Counted from the stretch's first letter, positions 8,101 to 18,666 are shown. The stretch is DNA of 64,000 nt from Pseudomonadota bacterium (GCA_021324155.1 JAJPJQ010000042.1:153791-217790), one strand, 5' to 3'. Translations and numbers: made by a program. The notes: a model not told the origin generated them from the sequence alone.

Positions 8101-8895
8101 TTACAGCATGAAGGTCGTGATCACGTAGTCCACGACGAGCACGAGCACGCACGAGAGCACGACCGCCGACGTTGTCGACATGCTGACGCTCTTCGCGCCG
8201 CGGGCATCGGCGCGCAGGTGCGTAAAATACCCCTGGAAGCTGCAAACCGTTGACACGATGATCGCGAACACGAGCGCCTTCACAAAGCCGCCGACGACAT
8301 CCTTGGTCGTGACGCTCGCCTGAAGCTGATCGAGATATGTGCCGGAATTGACGCCTAGAAGAATGACGCCGGTGAAGTATCCGCCGGCGATGCCGACCGC
8401 GTCGAAAAGCGCCGTCAGCAGCGGAAAGCTCACGACGGCAGCGGCGATGCGCGGGCTGATAAGATAGCCGAGCGGATCGATGCGCATCGTCTGGAGCGCG
8501 TCGATCTGCTCCGAAATGCGGAGGATGCCGATCTCCGCCGTCATCGACGAGCCCGCACGCGCGATGATCATGATCGCCGTCATGACGGGGCCTAGCTCCC
8601 GGATGAGGCCGAGACCCACGGCCGAGCCGAGCATCCCCTCGGCGCCGAGCTTCGCTAGCGCATAGTACACCTGGAGCGCGACCACCATGCCGGTGAAAAG
8701 GCCGATAAGCGACACGATACCCATCGTGCGGGCGCCGATGTGCGCGAGCTGATCAAGGATCGCGGGCAGCCGCTTGGGGCGGAAAATCAGCCAGAACGCC
8801 TTGGCGAAAAAAATCGCCGCCGCACCCATGTCGTTCACGATCGCGATCGTGCGCCCGCCGAGCGGGGCGAAAATTCGGTCCTGTGTCGCGTTCAT
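8101..8895 (-). CDS. mlaE: MlaE, ABC transporter permease for phospholipids
   Basis: Integral-membrane permease of the MlaE/YrbE family, 264 residues from the ATG at 8895. A TTG at 8907 would add four residues but is less likely. Typical family blocks are visible: IGARTMGIVSLIGLFTGMVVALQ, LGLIRELGPVMTAIMIIARAGSSMTAEIG, ISEQIDALQTM, and a hydrophobic C-terminal segment. The Glu-rich RELGP...AGS...AEIG stretch is the interface with the ATPase. The ATPase MlaF is encoded separately on the other strand at 9656. An upstream intergenic gap of 117 nt carries both divergent promoters. Confidence 0.94.
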   Translation of the reverse strand: MNATQDRIFAPLGGRTIAIVNDMGAAAIFFAKAFWLIFRPKRLPAILDQLAHIGARTMGIVSLIGLFTGMVVALQVYYALAKLGAEGMLGSAVGLGLIRELGPVMTAIMIIARAGSSMTAEIGILRISEQIDALQTMRIDPLGYLISPRIAAAVVSFPLLTALFDAVGIAGGYFTGVILLGVNSGTYLDQLQASVTTKDVVGGFVKALVFAIIVSTVCSFQGYFTHLRADARGAKSVSMSTTSAVVLSCVLVLVVDYVITTFML

Positions 8896-9012
8896 CGATC
8901 CGCCCAAAAAGCAGGCGCGATGTTATCAGCGTCATCGACCGGGCGCAACGGCGGAATTGTAATTTGCGTATGAAACGCGTTATGTTGACGATCCGCTGAA
9001 GGGGATCCGATC

Positions 9013-9609
9013 GTGAAATGTCCAATGTGCGACGCCGAAATCGCCGGCACGCCGAATTATTGCGGCGCGTGCGGCCAGAACCTGAATGCCACGGCGGCGG
9101 CTCCGCGGAATGACGCGGAGGAGCCCAGGCTGCCGTCGGGCTTCAGCCGCACGCTCTCGACCGACCTCGTCGCGCGACAGATGGAGCTGCGCACGCATGC
9201 GAAGCTCGTCGCGCTGGTCGAGAATCGAAACTACAAGCCCGGCGAAGTGATCATTCAGCAGGGCGAGCTGTCGCGGGATCTCTTTGTTCTCAATGAAGGG
9301 ATGGTGGAGATCTCGCGCAAGGGCGGTGAGGGCGAAGTCGTGCTGAACGTGGTCGAGCCGCCCTACCTTCTCGGCGACGTCGCGTTCCTCGTCGGTATGC
9401 CGCGGACAGCTTCGGCGCGCGCAAACACCGATGTGAATGTCTTCGTCGTACGCTACGATGCGCTAAAGGAGATGACCAAGGAACTGCCGCCGTGGCTGCG
9501 TCCTTTATTGACCGCGCTCGAAAGCAACATCAAATCGCTGCACAACAAGACCCACATGCTGGAGCAACGCGTGGCCGAGATCGAAAGCAGGTCCAAAGCC
9601 AAAGCTTAG
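9013..9609 (+). CDS. Zinc-ribbon plus cyclic-nucleotide-binding-domain protein
   Basis: Protein of 198 residues with two recognisable parts. Residues 1-21 form a zinc ribbon with CPMC (Cys3, Cys6) and CGAC (Cys17, Cys20). Residues about 60-160 are a CRP/cNMP-binding beta-roll with YKPGEVIIQQGELSRDLFVLNEGMV, a YLLGDVAFLVGMPRTASARA phosphate-cassette-like loop and VNVFVVRYDAL. A short helical, coiled-coil-like C-terminus follows (LHNKTHMLEQRVAEIESRSK). There is no DNA-binding helix-turn-helix, so it is a sensor or adaptor rather than a CRP-type regulator. It is 46 nt upstream of mlaF and on the same strand, which suggests it modulates lipid transport. That link is inference. Confidence 0.82.
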   Translation: MKCPMCDAEIAGTPNYCGACGQNLNATAAAPRNDAEEPRLPSGFSRTLSTDLVARQMELRTHAKLVALVENRNYKPGEVIIQQGELSRDLFVLNEGMVEISRKGGEGEVVLNVVEPPYLLGDVAFLVGMPRTASARANTDVNVFVVRYDALKEMTKELPPWLRPLLTALESNIKSLHNKTHMLEQRVAEIESRSKAKA

Positions 9610-9655
9610 AACGTTGTAAAGTCATTGGCGACTCTTTGTAATTTATCGGTAATCG

Positions 9656-10885
9656 ATGCCCACGCCTTTAATCGAATTCAGAAACGTCACCAAGCGTTTC
9701 GGCAGTCGGACAATACTCGACGGCGTCAGCCTCGAGATCCACGACGGCCAGACGACGACGATCATCGGCAAGAGCGGCACGGGAAAAAGCGTGCTGCTGA
9801 AGCACATGATCGGTCTGCTCGACCCGACGGACGGCGAGATTCTCTTTCGCGGCAAGCCCATCAGCGGCATGAGCCGGCGCGAGGTCGAAGAGTTCCGCGG
9901 CCAGTTCAGCTACTGCTTTCAGAACAACGCGCTGTTCGACTCGCTCACCGTGTTTCAAAATATCGCGCTGCCGCTCCAGCAGACGACCAAGATGAGCAAG
10001 CAGGCTATCGAGGACAAGGTCATGCAGCGGATCGACCAGCTCGAGCTCTCCGAAGTACCGCACAAATTTCCATCGGAGCTTTCCGGCGGCATGCAGAAAC
10101 GCGTCGCGCTCGCGCGCGCTCTCATCACCGATCCGAAGATCGTCCTTTTTGATGAGCCGACGACCGGCCAGGACCCGATCCGCAAAAACGCGATCTTCAG
10201 CATGATCGTCCACAACCAGAAGAAGTTCGGCTTCACGACGATCATGATCAGCCACGACATTCCCGACGTCTTCTTTATCTCCGATCGCATTCTCGTCCTT
10301 TACGAGCGGCAGATCATCTTTCAGGGGCCGTACGAGCAGATCGACGCGCTCAAGCACCCGATGGTCGACGAGTTCGTGAAAAGCCTGGAGCATTTTCAGG
10401 ACGAGCTCACCGGCCTCTATTCGAAGAAGACATTCAACAAGGTCTACCAACAGGCGGCGACGGAAAAGCCCGCTGATAACGTCACGGTTGCGGTCTTCAC
10501 GGTCGATGACATGGACGGCGCCGCGGCGAACCTGGGCCACGCCGCGGCGCAGGAGATCATCCAGTCGCTGGCGCTCCATATCGACCGCCATCTCGGCGAG
10601 ATCGGCATCTCGAACCGCTTCGGCCGGAGCCAGATCGTCTCGATCCTTTTTGGCACCGCGCGCGGCGCGGCGGAAGACGTCCTGGCGACGCTCGCCCGAG
10701 ATCTCCAGGAGCGCGGGCTGGCCGGCGCTCCCGCTGCAACCGACGGGCAGCGCTCGTATGCGCTGTCAATCCTCGCCGGGCTCGCCGAAGGCAAGATCGG
10801 CGAGGAAATCGACGCGATCTCGGAGCGAGCTAAGGCCGTGCAAAAGGAAATCGCCAGGTTCCGGTGTCGCTTCGCCACCGGCTGA
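9656..10885 (+). CDS. mlaF: MlaF ATPase with a C-terminal degenerate GGDEF-like extension
   Basis: ABC ATPase that energises the MlaE permease, with an unusual added domain. Residues 1-250 are a full nucleotide-binding domain: Walker A GKSGTGKS, Q-loop QNNALFDSLTV, signature LSGGMQKRVALARAL, Walker B IVLFDEPTTGQDP, H-loop MISHDIPD. MlaF proteins normally end near residue 270. Here about 135 more residues follow. In these, NLGHAAAQEIIQSLALHIDRHL, SNRFGRSQIVSILF and EDVLATLARDLQERG resemble the helix-strand-turn order of a GGDEF domain, with RFGRSQ where RYGGDEF would be, so it would lack cyclase activity. The domain is seen only as a pattern; profile confirmation is missing. A zinc-ribbon/cNMP-binding gene lies directly upstream. 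Confidence 0.9.
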   Translation: MPTPLIEFRNVTKRFGSRTILDGVSLEIHDGQTTTIIGKSGTGKSVLLKHMIGLLDPTDGEILFRGKPISGMSRREVEEFRGQFSYCFQNNALFDSLTVFQNIALPLQQTTKMSKQAIEDKVMQRIDQLELSEVPHKFPSELSGGMQKRVALARALITDPKIVLFDEPTTGQDPIRKNAIFSMIVHNQKKFGFTTIMISHDIPDVFFISDRILVLYERQIIFQGPYEQIDALKHPMVDEFVKSLEHFQDELTGLYSKKTFNKVYQQAATEKPADNVTVAVFTVDDMDGAAANLGHAAAQEIIQSLALHIDRHLGEIGISNRFGRSQIVSILFGTARGAAEDVLATLARDLQERGLAGAPAATDGQRSYALSILAGLAEGKIGEEIDAISERAKAVQKEIARFRCRFATG

Positions 10886-11034
10886 GAATCGAGACTCAGG
10901 ACGATTATTAAACTTCTTTTGATATTTCATGCCGCCGTTCATCGACGCTTAACTGTTTGGACCTGATCATTTTTAGCACTATCCGCCTGCAAAATTACCC
11001 GATCGCGCCATCGGCCGAACACCCGTTAGAAAAA

Positions 11035-11151
11035 ATGTGCTGGAAAATTGCGGCTGTTTTGGCTATTATTCCACTGGTATGTTTTCTGCTCCATGTCGTG
11101 GCCTTTATGACGAAAGGTCGCGATAAAGCTCCCCCCGGGCTCGCGAACTGA
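11035..11151 (+). CDS. Possible 38-residue single-TM peptide
   Basis: Short reading frame beginning MCWKIAAVLAIIPLVCFLL, with one strongly hydrophobic segment and a positively charged C-terminal side (MTKGRDKAPP). It ends 4 nt before the glucan phosphorylase start, so translation could be coupled. The frame can also be read from an ATG at 10957, adding 26 non-hydrophobic residues. No convincing ribosome-binding site is present. It is recorded because the membrane segment is clean; it may still be chance. Confidence 0.3.
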   Translation: MCWKIAAVLAIIPLVCFLLHVVAFMTKGRDKAPPGLAN

Positions 11152-11155
11152 GATA

Positions 11156-12868
<1,713 letters not shown>

Positions 12869-12903
12869 AAGACGATTTCGGGAATTTTTCGAAATAATGT
12901 CAG

Positions 12904-13530
12904 TTAATAAATCGGCTTCTGTCCCACGAGCGCTTTGATCGACGGGCGCGCTTTCATGCGCTGAATCCACGCACCCAGGCGCGGGAGCGCGGGCGTCGGC
13001 AGCGCGCCGTAGTCTTCCAGCCGGCCGAAGCGCGGCCAGAGATCGACGTCGGTCAGGCTGAACTCACCTAAGAAATAATCCTTCTCTCCGAGCGCCTCTT
13101 CGAGGTAGCCGAGCATGCCTCGCAGCTCGCGCTGCTTGTCCGCGATCAGCTTCTGATCGCGCTCGCCTTCTTTCTTGAAGAAGAATTCGTCCCGCAGCGC
13201 GAAGTAGGTCGTGTGCAGATAATTCATGCCGTAGTCGACGAGGATGCGTCCGCGCGCGCGCAGATACGGGTCTTTCGGCATGAGCGGCGGGTTCGGATAT
13301 TTCTCGTCGAGATATTCGTTGATGATGCACGACTCGAAAAGTATTTTGCCGCCGTCGTCGATCACCGGCACTTTGCCGTAGGGGTTGAGTTTCAGGAACT
13401 CGGGCTTTTTCTGGTCGCGCCGCGCGAGATTGAGCGACACGCGGTCGTACGCGAGGCCTTTTTCATTCAGCGCGATCTTCACGCGATCGCTGTTGGACGA
13501 CGGCACCGCGTCGTAAAGCTTGATAGCCAT
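12904..13530 (-). CDS. Glutathione S-transferase family protein
   Basis: Protein of 208 residues from the ATG at 13530, which has a strong ribosome-binding site (GGAGG). The frame is open upstream to 13587 without supporting signal. The N-terminal thioredoxin-like domain opens IKLYDAVPSSNSDRVKIALNEKGL, with NPYGKVPVIDDG (cis-Pro loop) and ESCIINEYLDEKY (glutathione gamma-Glu binding positions). The helical C-terminal domain includes FSLTDVDLWPRF, matching the conserved TxADxxxxP capping box in slightly altered form. It resembles maleylacetoacetate-isomerase and stringent-starvation-like members. The substrate is not predictable. Confidence 0.88.
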   Translation of the reverse strand: MAIKLYDAVPSSNSDRVKIALNEKGLAYDRVSLNLARRDQKKPEFLKLNPYGKVPVIDDGGKILFESCIINEYLDEKYPNPPLMPKDPYLRARGRILVDYGMNYLHTTYFALRDEFFFKKEGERDQKLIADKQRELRGMLGYLEEALGEKDYFLGEFSLTDVDLWPRFGRLEDYGALPTPALPRLGAWIQRMKARPSIKALVGQKPIY

Positions 13531-13647
13531 TGCTTTCCTCCATGAGAAAAATCCGGAATCCCACCGGCGTATCAACTCGATGCGCAAGCGTCAATCGGTT
13601 CGATGACGCACCTTGCGCTTCGCCTATGCGACTGCGACAAAATAAAT

Positions 13648-14028
13648 ATGAGCGCGGAAGATCTTCAGCGGTTCGTCAAACAACGGACGGTTCTCCTCAC
13701 GACGTTCCGGCGGGACGGCCGCGGCGTCGGCACGCCGGTCAACATCGCCGTCGAGAACGGACGCGGCTACGTCCGCACGTACGGAAGCGCATGGAAGCTA
13801 AAGCGCATCCGCAATAATCCCGCCGTCGAGCTGGCGCCGTCGACGGCGCGCGGCAAGCAGACCGGGCCTGCGGTTCGAGCGCGGGCGCGGATTCTAAACG
13901 GCGAAGAAGCCGAGCGCGCCAGCCGCGCGATCGATCGCAAGCACCCGCTGCTCCACGGAATTATTGTCCGGATGTTCCATCGCCTGCGCCGCGAGCAGAC
14001 TGTGTACCTCGCAATCGAGCCTGCCTGA
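13648..14028 (+). CDS. PPOX-class / F420- or flavin-dependent split-barrel protein
   Basis: Small protein of 126 residues from the ATG at 13648 (MSAEDLQRFV); the frame extends upstream to 13603. The pattern VLLTTFRRDGRGVGTPVNIAV, then GYVRTYGSAWKLKRIRNNPAVEL, is the opening of the pyridoxamine-5'-phosphate-oxidase-like split barrel, especially the PPOX class called F420-dependent. The family reduces or oxidises small molecules with FMN or F420. It stands alone between the divergent GST gene and a membrane protein. Cofactor choice is undetermined. Confidence 0.75.
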   Translation: MSAEDLQRFVKQRTVLLTTFRRDGRGVGTPVNIAVENGRGYVRTYGSAWKLKRIRNNPAVELAPSTARGKQTGPAVRARARILNGEEAERASRAIDRKHPLLHGIIVRMFHRLRREQTVYLAIEPA

Positions 14029-14106
14029 GGGGGTCACAAACGACCCGGAAAATCGGGACTTCACCCGTCTTGACCGTTCTGAGTGGCAGCGATAGTTGGG
14101 GTTGTC

Positions 14107-14436
14107 ATGACACCGCCACTGCCGCCGCTCATTTGGATCAGTCTCACGGGACTGAACTTGTTGTTTCAGGTTTTCGATGGGGTTCTGACGTACGAGGTGA
14201 TGCATTACGGTGTCGGGGAGGCTAATCCGCTCGTCGCCGCCGCCATCGGCGCTTGGGGCGCCGTCTGGGGCTTGGTCTTCTGGAAGCTCCTGGCATGCAC
14301 CCTATTGTGCATGATTTTCGCCATGCGCCACCGCCTGCAAATGATGGGCATCAAGGCGCTGACGCTGACCGCTGCCGTTTATGGCCCTGTGGTGTTCCTA
14401 TCGTTCTGCGAGTTGTTTTTGCAGATCGGCAGATAG
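14107..14436 (+). CDS. DUF5658-like small membrane protein
   Basis: Hypothetical inner-membrane protein of 109 residues from the ATG at 14107; an in-frame ATG at 14083 would add eight residues. Three hydrophobic segments are visible: LIWISLTGLNLLFQVFDGVL, GAVWGLVFWKLLACTLLCMIF and ALTLTAAVYGPVVFLSFCEL. The motif DGVLTYxxxxxGVGEANPL between the first two is the hallmark of DUF5658-type proteins (D near the end of TM1, E-x-NPL afterwards). Function unknown. It converges on the bacterioferritin gene with an 8-nt gap. Confidence 0.65.
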   Translation: MTPPLPPLIWISLTGLNLLFQVFDGVLTYEVMHYGVGEANPLVAAAIGAWGAVWGLVFWKLLACTLLCMIFAMRHRLQMMGIKALTLTAAVYGPVVFLSFCELFLQIGR

Positions 14437-14444
14437 CCGACGCT

Positions 14445-14921
14445 TTAACTCTTCTTGTAAATCTGCTGCGCCAGATAATTCTGGTAGCCGACTTCCTCGA
14501 TTTTATGGAGCTGCGCCTCGATCCAGTCGATATGCTCCTCCTCGTCGACCATGATGTGCTCTAAAAGCTCGCGCGTCACGTTGTCGCCGGATTCGAGGCA
14601 GGTCTTAATGCCCGGCTTTAATATCTCCAGCGCGGCGTGCTCGAGAGCGAGGTCGTTCTCGAGCTGCTGCTTGACCGTCGCGCCGATCAGGATCTTGTCG
14701 TAGCCGGCCATGTTCGGCACGCCTTCGAGAAATAGAATGCGCTCGGTGACCTCGTCGGCGTGCTTCATCTCGCCGATCGATTCCTTCCAGATGTTGTCGT
14801 ACAGCACCTCGTAGCCCCAATTCTTGCACATCTTCGCGTGCAAGAAGTACTGATTGATGCCCGTCAGCTCCTTCCGCAGTACATCGTTCAATACCTTCAG
14901 CACGTGCGGGTTGCCCTTCAT
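14445..14921 (-). CDS. bfr: Bacterioferritin
   Basis: Iron-storage protein of 158 residues that oxidises Fe(II) and stores it as ferric mineral in a 24-subunit shell. The start MKGNPHVLKVLNDVLRKELTGINQYFLHAKM is classical and includes the ferroxidase Glu18. ESIGEMKHADEVTERILFLEG supplies Glu51, His54 and the haem-ligand Met52. Later DEEEHIDWIEAQLHKI supplies the remaining di-iron ligands. Ribosome-binding site GGGAGG lies just upstream of the ATG. Monocistronic by position. Confidence 0.96.
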   Translation of the reverse strand: MKGNPHVLKVLNDVLRKELTGINQYFLHAKMCKNWGYEVLYDNIWKESIGEMKHADEVTERILFLEGVPNMAGYDKILIGATVKQQLENDLALEHAALEILKPGIKTCLESGDNVTRELLEHIMVDEEEHIDWIEAQLHKIEEVGYQNYLAQQIYKKS

Positions 14922-15070
14922 GGTTGACCTCCCTCGAATCGAAGTCGACGATCGTTTCGATGATTCTCTAGATTGCCGCCATGGAAATCAAGACACAAAA
15001 GTACATCTTTTCCTTCCTTGGCAGCCGCGTCGCGCGCATGATAAGTTATTTCACCTGAGGAGGAATGCCG

Positions 15071-16162
15071 ATGAGCGCAGAGCCGAAGCCGTCGCCCGCG
15101 CGCGATAAATTCCACGAGCGCATGCATTCGAGTCACATGTACGGCCTCTGGGAGCTGGCGAGCCAGATGACGCCGAATCCGCAGCCCAAGGCGATTGCGT
15201 ACATGTGGCCGTGGTCCGAGCTCGAGCCGATCATCAAGGCTTCCGGCGAGATGGTTCCCGTCGGCGAGGAGCGCCGCGCGCTGCAACTCTTCAATCCCGG
15301 GCTCGGCGGGCGCTGGGCGACGACGAATAATCTTATCGCCGCGGTACAGCTCCTCCTTCCCGGCGAGGTCGCGCGCGCGCACCGCCACACGCCGACGGCG
15401 ATCCGCTTGATCATCGAAGGCTCCGGCGCGTATACCGCGGTCGACGGCGAGCGCGTCTACATGGAGCCGGGCGATCTCATCCTCACGCCGAGCTGGTCGT
15501 GGCACGACCACGGCAACGAGACCGACAAGCCGATCATCTGGATGGACGGCCTCGACATCCCGCTGATCGCGTCGCTCGACGCAATGTTCTTTCAGTTCTA
15601 CTCGCAGGCGCAGGTGCCCACGACCCGACCGGCGAATGCTTCCAAGCAGCTCCACGGCCACACGCATCTGACGCCGACGTGGGTGAAAGAAAAACCCAGG
15701 GCGTCTCCCCTGCTGCTCTACTCATGGCAGCAGACGCGCGAAGCGCTCGATACACTGCGCGCCCAGGAAGGCAGCCCGCACGACGGCATTTGCCTCGAAT
15801 ATCAGCATCCGCAGACCGGCGGGCCGGTGATGCCGACCATGTCGTGCAAGGTGCAGATGCTCCGTCCCGGCGAGCGCACGCGCGCCCATCGCCACACCGG
15901 CAGCGCGGTCTATCACATCGTCCAAGGCGAGGGCGAAACGATCATCGACGGCCAGCGCTTTAGCTGGAATAAAGGCAGCATCATCGCGCAGCCCTCCTGG
16001 GCGGTGCATGAGCACGCGAACACCTCGACGAAGGAAGACGCGGTGCTCTTCTCGATCAACGACACCCCCGTGCTCGAAAGTCTCGGTCTCTACTACGAAG
16101 AGGAATTCACCGAGGGCGGCGGGCGGCAGCAGGTCACCTCGACTTTTTCCTCGCATCCCTGA
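15071..16162 (+). CDS. Gentisate 1,2-dioxygenase-like bicupin
   Basis: Ring-cleaving Fe(II) dioxygenase family, converting gentisate to maleylpyruvate, 363 residues. The GAGGAGG at 15057-15063 fits the ATG at 15071 (7-nt spacing) better than the ATG at 15065. Two cupin domains are visible. The first has RAHRHTPTAIRLIIEG, then GDLILTPSWSWHDHGNE. The second has RAHRHTGSAVYHIVQGEG, then GSIIAQPSWAVHEHAN. The HxH of the first cupin is the iron site. Related enzymes act on salicylate or 1-hydroxy-2-naphthoate, so the substrate is not certain. It opens a same-strand run that continues to 22403. Confidence 0.88.
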   Translation: MSAEPKPSPARDKFHERMHSSHMYGLWELASQMTPNPQPKAIAYMWPWSELEPIIKASGEMVPVGEERRALQLFNPGLGGRWATTNNLIAAVQLLLPGEVARAHRHTPTAIRLIIEGSGAYTAVDGERVYMEPGDLILTPSWSWHDHGNETDKPIIWMDGLDIPLIASLDAMFFQFYSQAQVPTTRPANASKQLHGHTHLTPTWVKEKPRASPLLLYSWQQTREALDTLRAQEGSPHDGICLEYQHPQTGGPVMPTMSCKVQMLRPGERTRAHRHTGSAVYHIVQGEGETIIDGQRFSWNKGSIIAQPSWAVHEHANTSTKEDAVLFSINDTPVLESLGLYYEEEFTEGGGRQQVTSTFSSHP

Positions 16163-16175
16163 TAGATAAGAGCGC

Positions 16176-17639
16176 ATGGCCGCGCGTAGTCGAACCGAAT
16201 ACCTCGCGGGCCTCGCCGACGCGCGTGAGATATGGTTCGACGGCGCGCGCGTGTCCGACGTCGCCGGCCATCCGATCCTCGGCCGGACCGCGCACACGCT
16301 GGCAGATCTCTACGACCTGCAGCGCGATCCCGAATTACAACCGAAACTCACCTATGCGTCGCCGAAAACCGGCGATCCCGTAAGCCTCGCGTTCTTACAG
16401 CCGCGCAGCGTGGACGATCTCGTGCGCCGCCGCGTCATGTTCAAGCACTGGGCGGACTACAGCGGCGGGATGCTCGGGCGCACGCCGGATTATCTGAACG
16501 CGATCCTCGCCGGCTCGGCTTCGTCGGCTGACTACTTCGGGCGTAACGGGCCGGAGTACGCCGGGCGCATCGTAGAATATTACGAATATTGCCGCGAGCG
16601 CGATCTCTGCGCGACGCACACTTTCGTCGATCCGCAGATTAATCGTGCGCTGAGCCAGTCCGAGCAGGCCGATCCGACCGTGCCGCTCCACATAGCGGGC
16701 GAAAGCGAGAAAGGCCTGGTCGTCTCAGGCGCGCGCATGCTCGCGACGCTCGCGCCGTACGCGGACGAATTGCACGTCTTCCCCTCGCCGTCGCGCACAC
16801 AGCAGAGCGACGCGCCGCGCTTCGCGTTCGCCTTCGCGGTGCCGATCGCGACGCCGGGGCTCAAGTTCATGTGCCGCGAGAGCTTCGACATCGGTGGCAC
16901 CACTGGCGACTATCCGCTTACCGCGCGCTACGAGGAAATGGACAGCGTCGCCGTCTTCCACGACGTCGTCGTGCCGTGGGAGCGCGTCTTTCTCAAAGGC
17001 GACATCGGTCTCTGCAACCGGCTCTTTCGCGAGACGCCCGCGTTTCTGCACGGCATCCACCAGTTCACGACGAAGAATCTAGCGAAGGCGGAATTCATTC
17101 TCGGGGTCGCGGCGCTGGTCGCCGACGCGATCGGCCGCGCGGGACTGCCGCAGTACCAGCAAATGCTGGGCGAGATCGTCGACGCGGTCGAGACCGAGCG
17201 CGCCTATTTGAGAGCGGCGGAAGCCGACGCGATCACCGACGCGCGCGGCTTTGTCCACCCGAACCCCGATATTCTCTCGACCGCGCGGAATTATTTTCCG
17301 AAAATATATCCGCGTCTGATCGAGATTTTGCAGCTCATCGGATCGAGCGGCCTCATGGCGACGCCCGCCGAGCGCGATTTGAAATCGCCGCACATCGAGA
17401 AAGATATAGAGCGCTACTATCAATCGGCGACGCTGATGGGCAAAGAGCGCGTGCGGCTGTTCCGCCTCGCGTGGGACCTGGCGTGCAGCTCGTTCGCGGG
17501 GCGGCAGGTGCTCTACGAGAGATTTTTCGCCGGCGATCCGTTCATGCTGATGGCGAACCGCTTCGCCGCGTACGACAAGAGCGAGGTCGTCGCGCGCGTG
17601 AAGGCGTTGCTCGCGCGCCGCGAGACGGATAAGGAGTGA
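16176..17639 (+). CDS. HpaB/4-hydroxyphenylacetate 3-monooxygenase-family oxygenase
   Basis: FADH2-dependent two-component aromatic hydroxylase, large component, 487 residues. Family blocks seen are DLYDLQRDPEL, MFKHWADYSGGMLGRTPDYLN, THTFVDPQINR, SGARMLATLAPYADEL, RESFDIGGTTGDYPL, VVVPWERVFL and a C-terminal IGSSGLMATPAERDL. It lies 13 nt downstream of the gentisate dioxygenase. No HpaC-type flavin reductase is encoded nearby, so reduced flavin must come from elsewhere. Related enzymes act on 4-hydroxyphenylacetate, chlorophenols and heteroaromatics. The molybdenum hydroxylase downstream makes a heteroaromatic substrate plausible. Confidence 0.9.
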   Translation: MAARSRTEYLAGLADAREIWFDGARVSDVAGHPILGRTAHTLADLYDLQRDPELQPKLTYASPKTGDPVSLAFLQPRSVDDLVRRRVMFKHWADYSGGMLGRTPDYLNAILAGSASSADYFGRNGPEYAGRIVEYYEYCRERDLCATHTFVDPQINRALSQSEQADPTVPLHIAGESEKGLVVSGARMLATLAPYADELHVFPSPSRTQQSDAPRFAFAFAVPIATPGLKFMCRESFDIGGTTGDYPLTARYEEMDSVAVFHDVVVPWERVFLKGDIGLCNRLFRETPAFLHGIHQFTTKNLAKAEFILGVAALVADAIGRAGLPQYQQMLGEIVDAVETERAYLRAAEADAITDARGFVHPNPDILSTARNYFPKIYPRLIEILQLIGSSGLMATPAERDLKSPHIEKDIERYYQSATLMGKERVRLFRLAWDLACSSFAGRQVLYERFFAGDPFMLMANRFAAYDKSEVVARVKALLARRETDKE

Positions 17640-17642
17640 TCC

Positions 17643-18623
17643 ATGAACATCGACTTTCACTGCCACATCTATCCCGAAGCGTATTTAAAGAAGCTCGAAG
17701 CTTCGACCGGCGACGTGCGCATCGAGACCAACGCCAAGGGCGAGAAGATCATCGTCAGCATGGGCGCCAAGGCCGGCCCGGTGACGCCGGAGTTCTTCGA
17801 CATCGACCTTCGCGTCGACGAGATCAAGAAGCACCGCGTCGATATGCAGGTGCTCTCGACACCGCATCCCGGCGTCGACCGCTTCTCGGCGGAAGAGAGC
17901 GCCGAGATGAGCCGCATCATCAACGACGGTCTCGCGCTGTGCGTAAAAAAGCACCCGAAACACTTTCAGGGCCTCGCGATGCTGCCGCTGATCGACACCA
18001 AGGCCGCGCTCAAAGAGCTCGACCGCGCCGTCCTCGATCTCGGACTCAGCGGCATGTGCATGCTCACCAACGTCGCCGGCAAGACCCTCGACTCGGAATT
18101 TCTCCTGCCGGTCTACAAGCGGGCCGAGGAGCTGCGCATTCCGATCTTCATCCATCCGACGACGCCGCTCGGCGCGCAAGTGATGCAAGAGTGGCGGCTC
18201 GCGGTCATCCTGGGCTTCGAGTTCGACGTGATGCTCTCCGCCACGCGCCTCGCCTACGCCGGCGTGTTGGAAAGATTCCCCGAGCTGCATTTTGTGATCT
18301 CGCACCTCGGCGCGGGACTCCCTTTCCTCGCCGGGCGCATCGACCGCGGCTATCACGATCCGACGTGCGGCATCAAAACCAAGAAGCCGACGTCCGACTA
18401 TTTGAAAGACCTCTACTGTGACACCGTCTGCTTCTATCAGCCGGCACTGAAGATGGCCTACGAATTCTACGGCCCGGAGCGCATGGTGCTCGGCAGCGAC
18501 TTTCCGCTTTTGATCGGCGACCTGCCCGGGGCGGTGCCGAGCATCGAGGAGATGCAGATACCCGATCGCGACAAGAAAAAAATCCTCGGCGAGAACGCCG
18601 AGCGGCTGTTGAAGCGGTCTTGA
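17643..18623 (+). CDS. Amidohydrolase 2 (ACMSD-type) family protein
   Basis: Metal-dependent TIM-barrel enzyme of 326 residues, related to 2-amino-3-carboxymuconate-6-semialdehyde decarboxylase and gamma-resorcylate decarboxylase. The metal site is visible: DFHCHIYPEAY (HxH), IFIHPTTPLG, VISHLGAGLPFLAGR and GSDFPL. It lies 3 nt after the hydroxylase gene, so it is co-transcribed. In this setting it probably decarboxylates or hydrolyses a ring intermediate. The exact reaction is inferred only from operon context. Confidence 0.9.
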   Translation: MNIDFHCHIYPEAYLKKLEASTGDVRIETNAKGEKIIVSMGAKAGPVTPEFFDIDLRVDEIKKHRVDMQVLSTPHPGVDRFSAEESAEMSRIINDGLALCVKKHPKHFQGLAMLPLIDTKAALKELDRAVLDLGLSGMCMLTNVAGKTLDSEFLLPVYKRAEELRIPIFIHPTTPLGAQVMQEWRLAVILGFEFDVMLSATRLAYAGVLERFPELHFVISHLGAGLPFLAGRIDRGYHDPTCGIKTKKPTSDYLKDLYCDTVCFYQPALKMAYEFYGPERMVLGSDFPLLIGDLPGAVPSIEEMQIPDRDKKKILGENAERLLKRS

Positions 18624-18666
18624 TTTTGACGTAGCGGGATAAACGGATCCCGCAAAGGAGTGTCGT

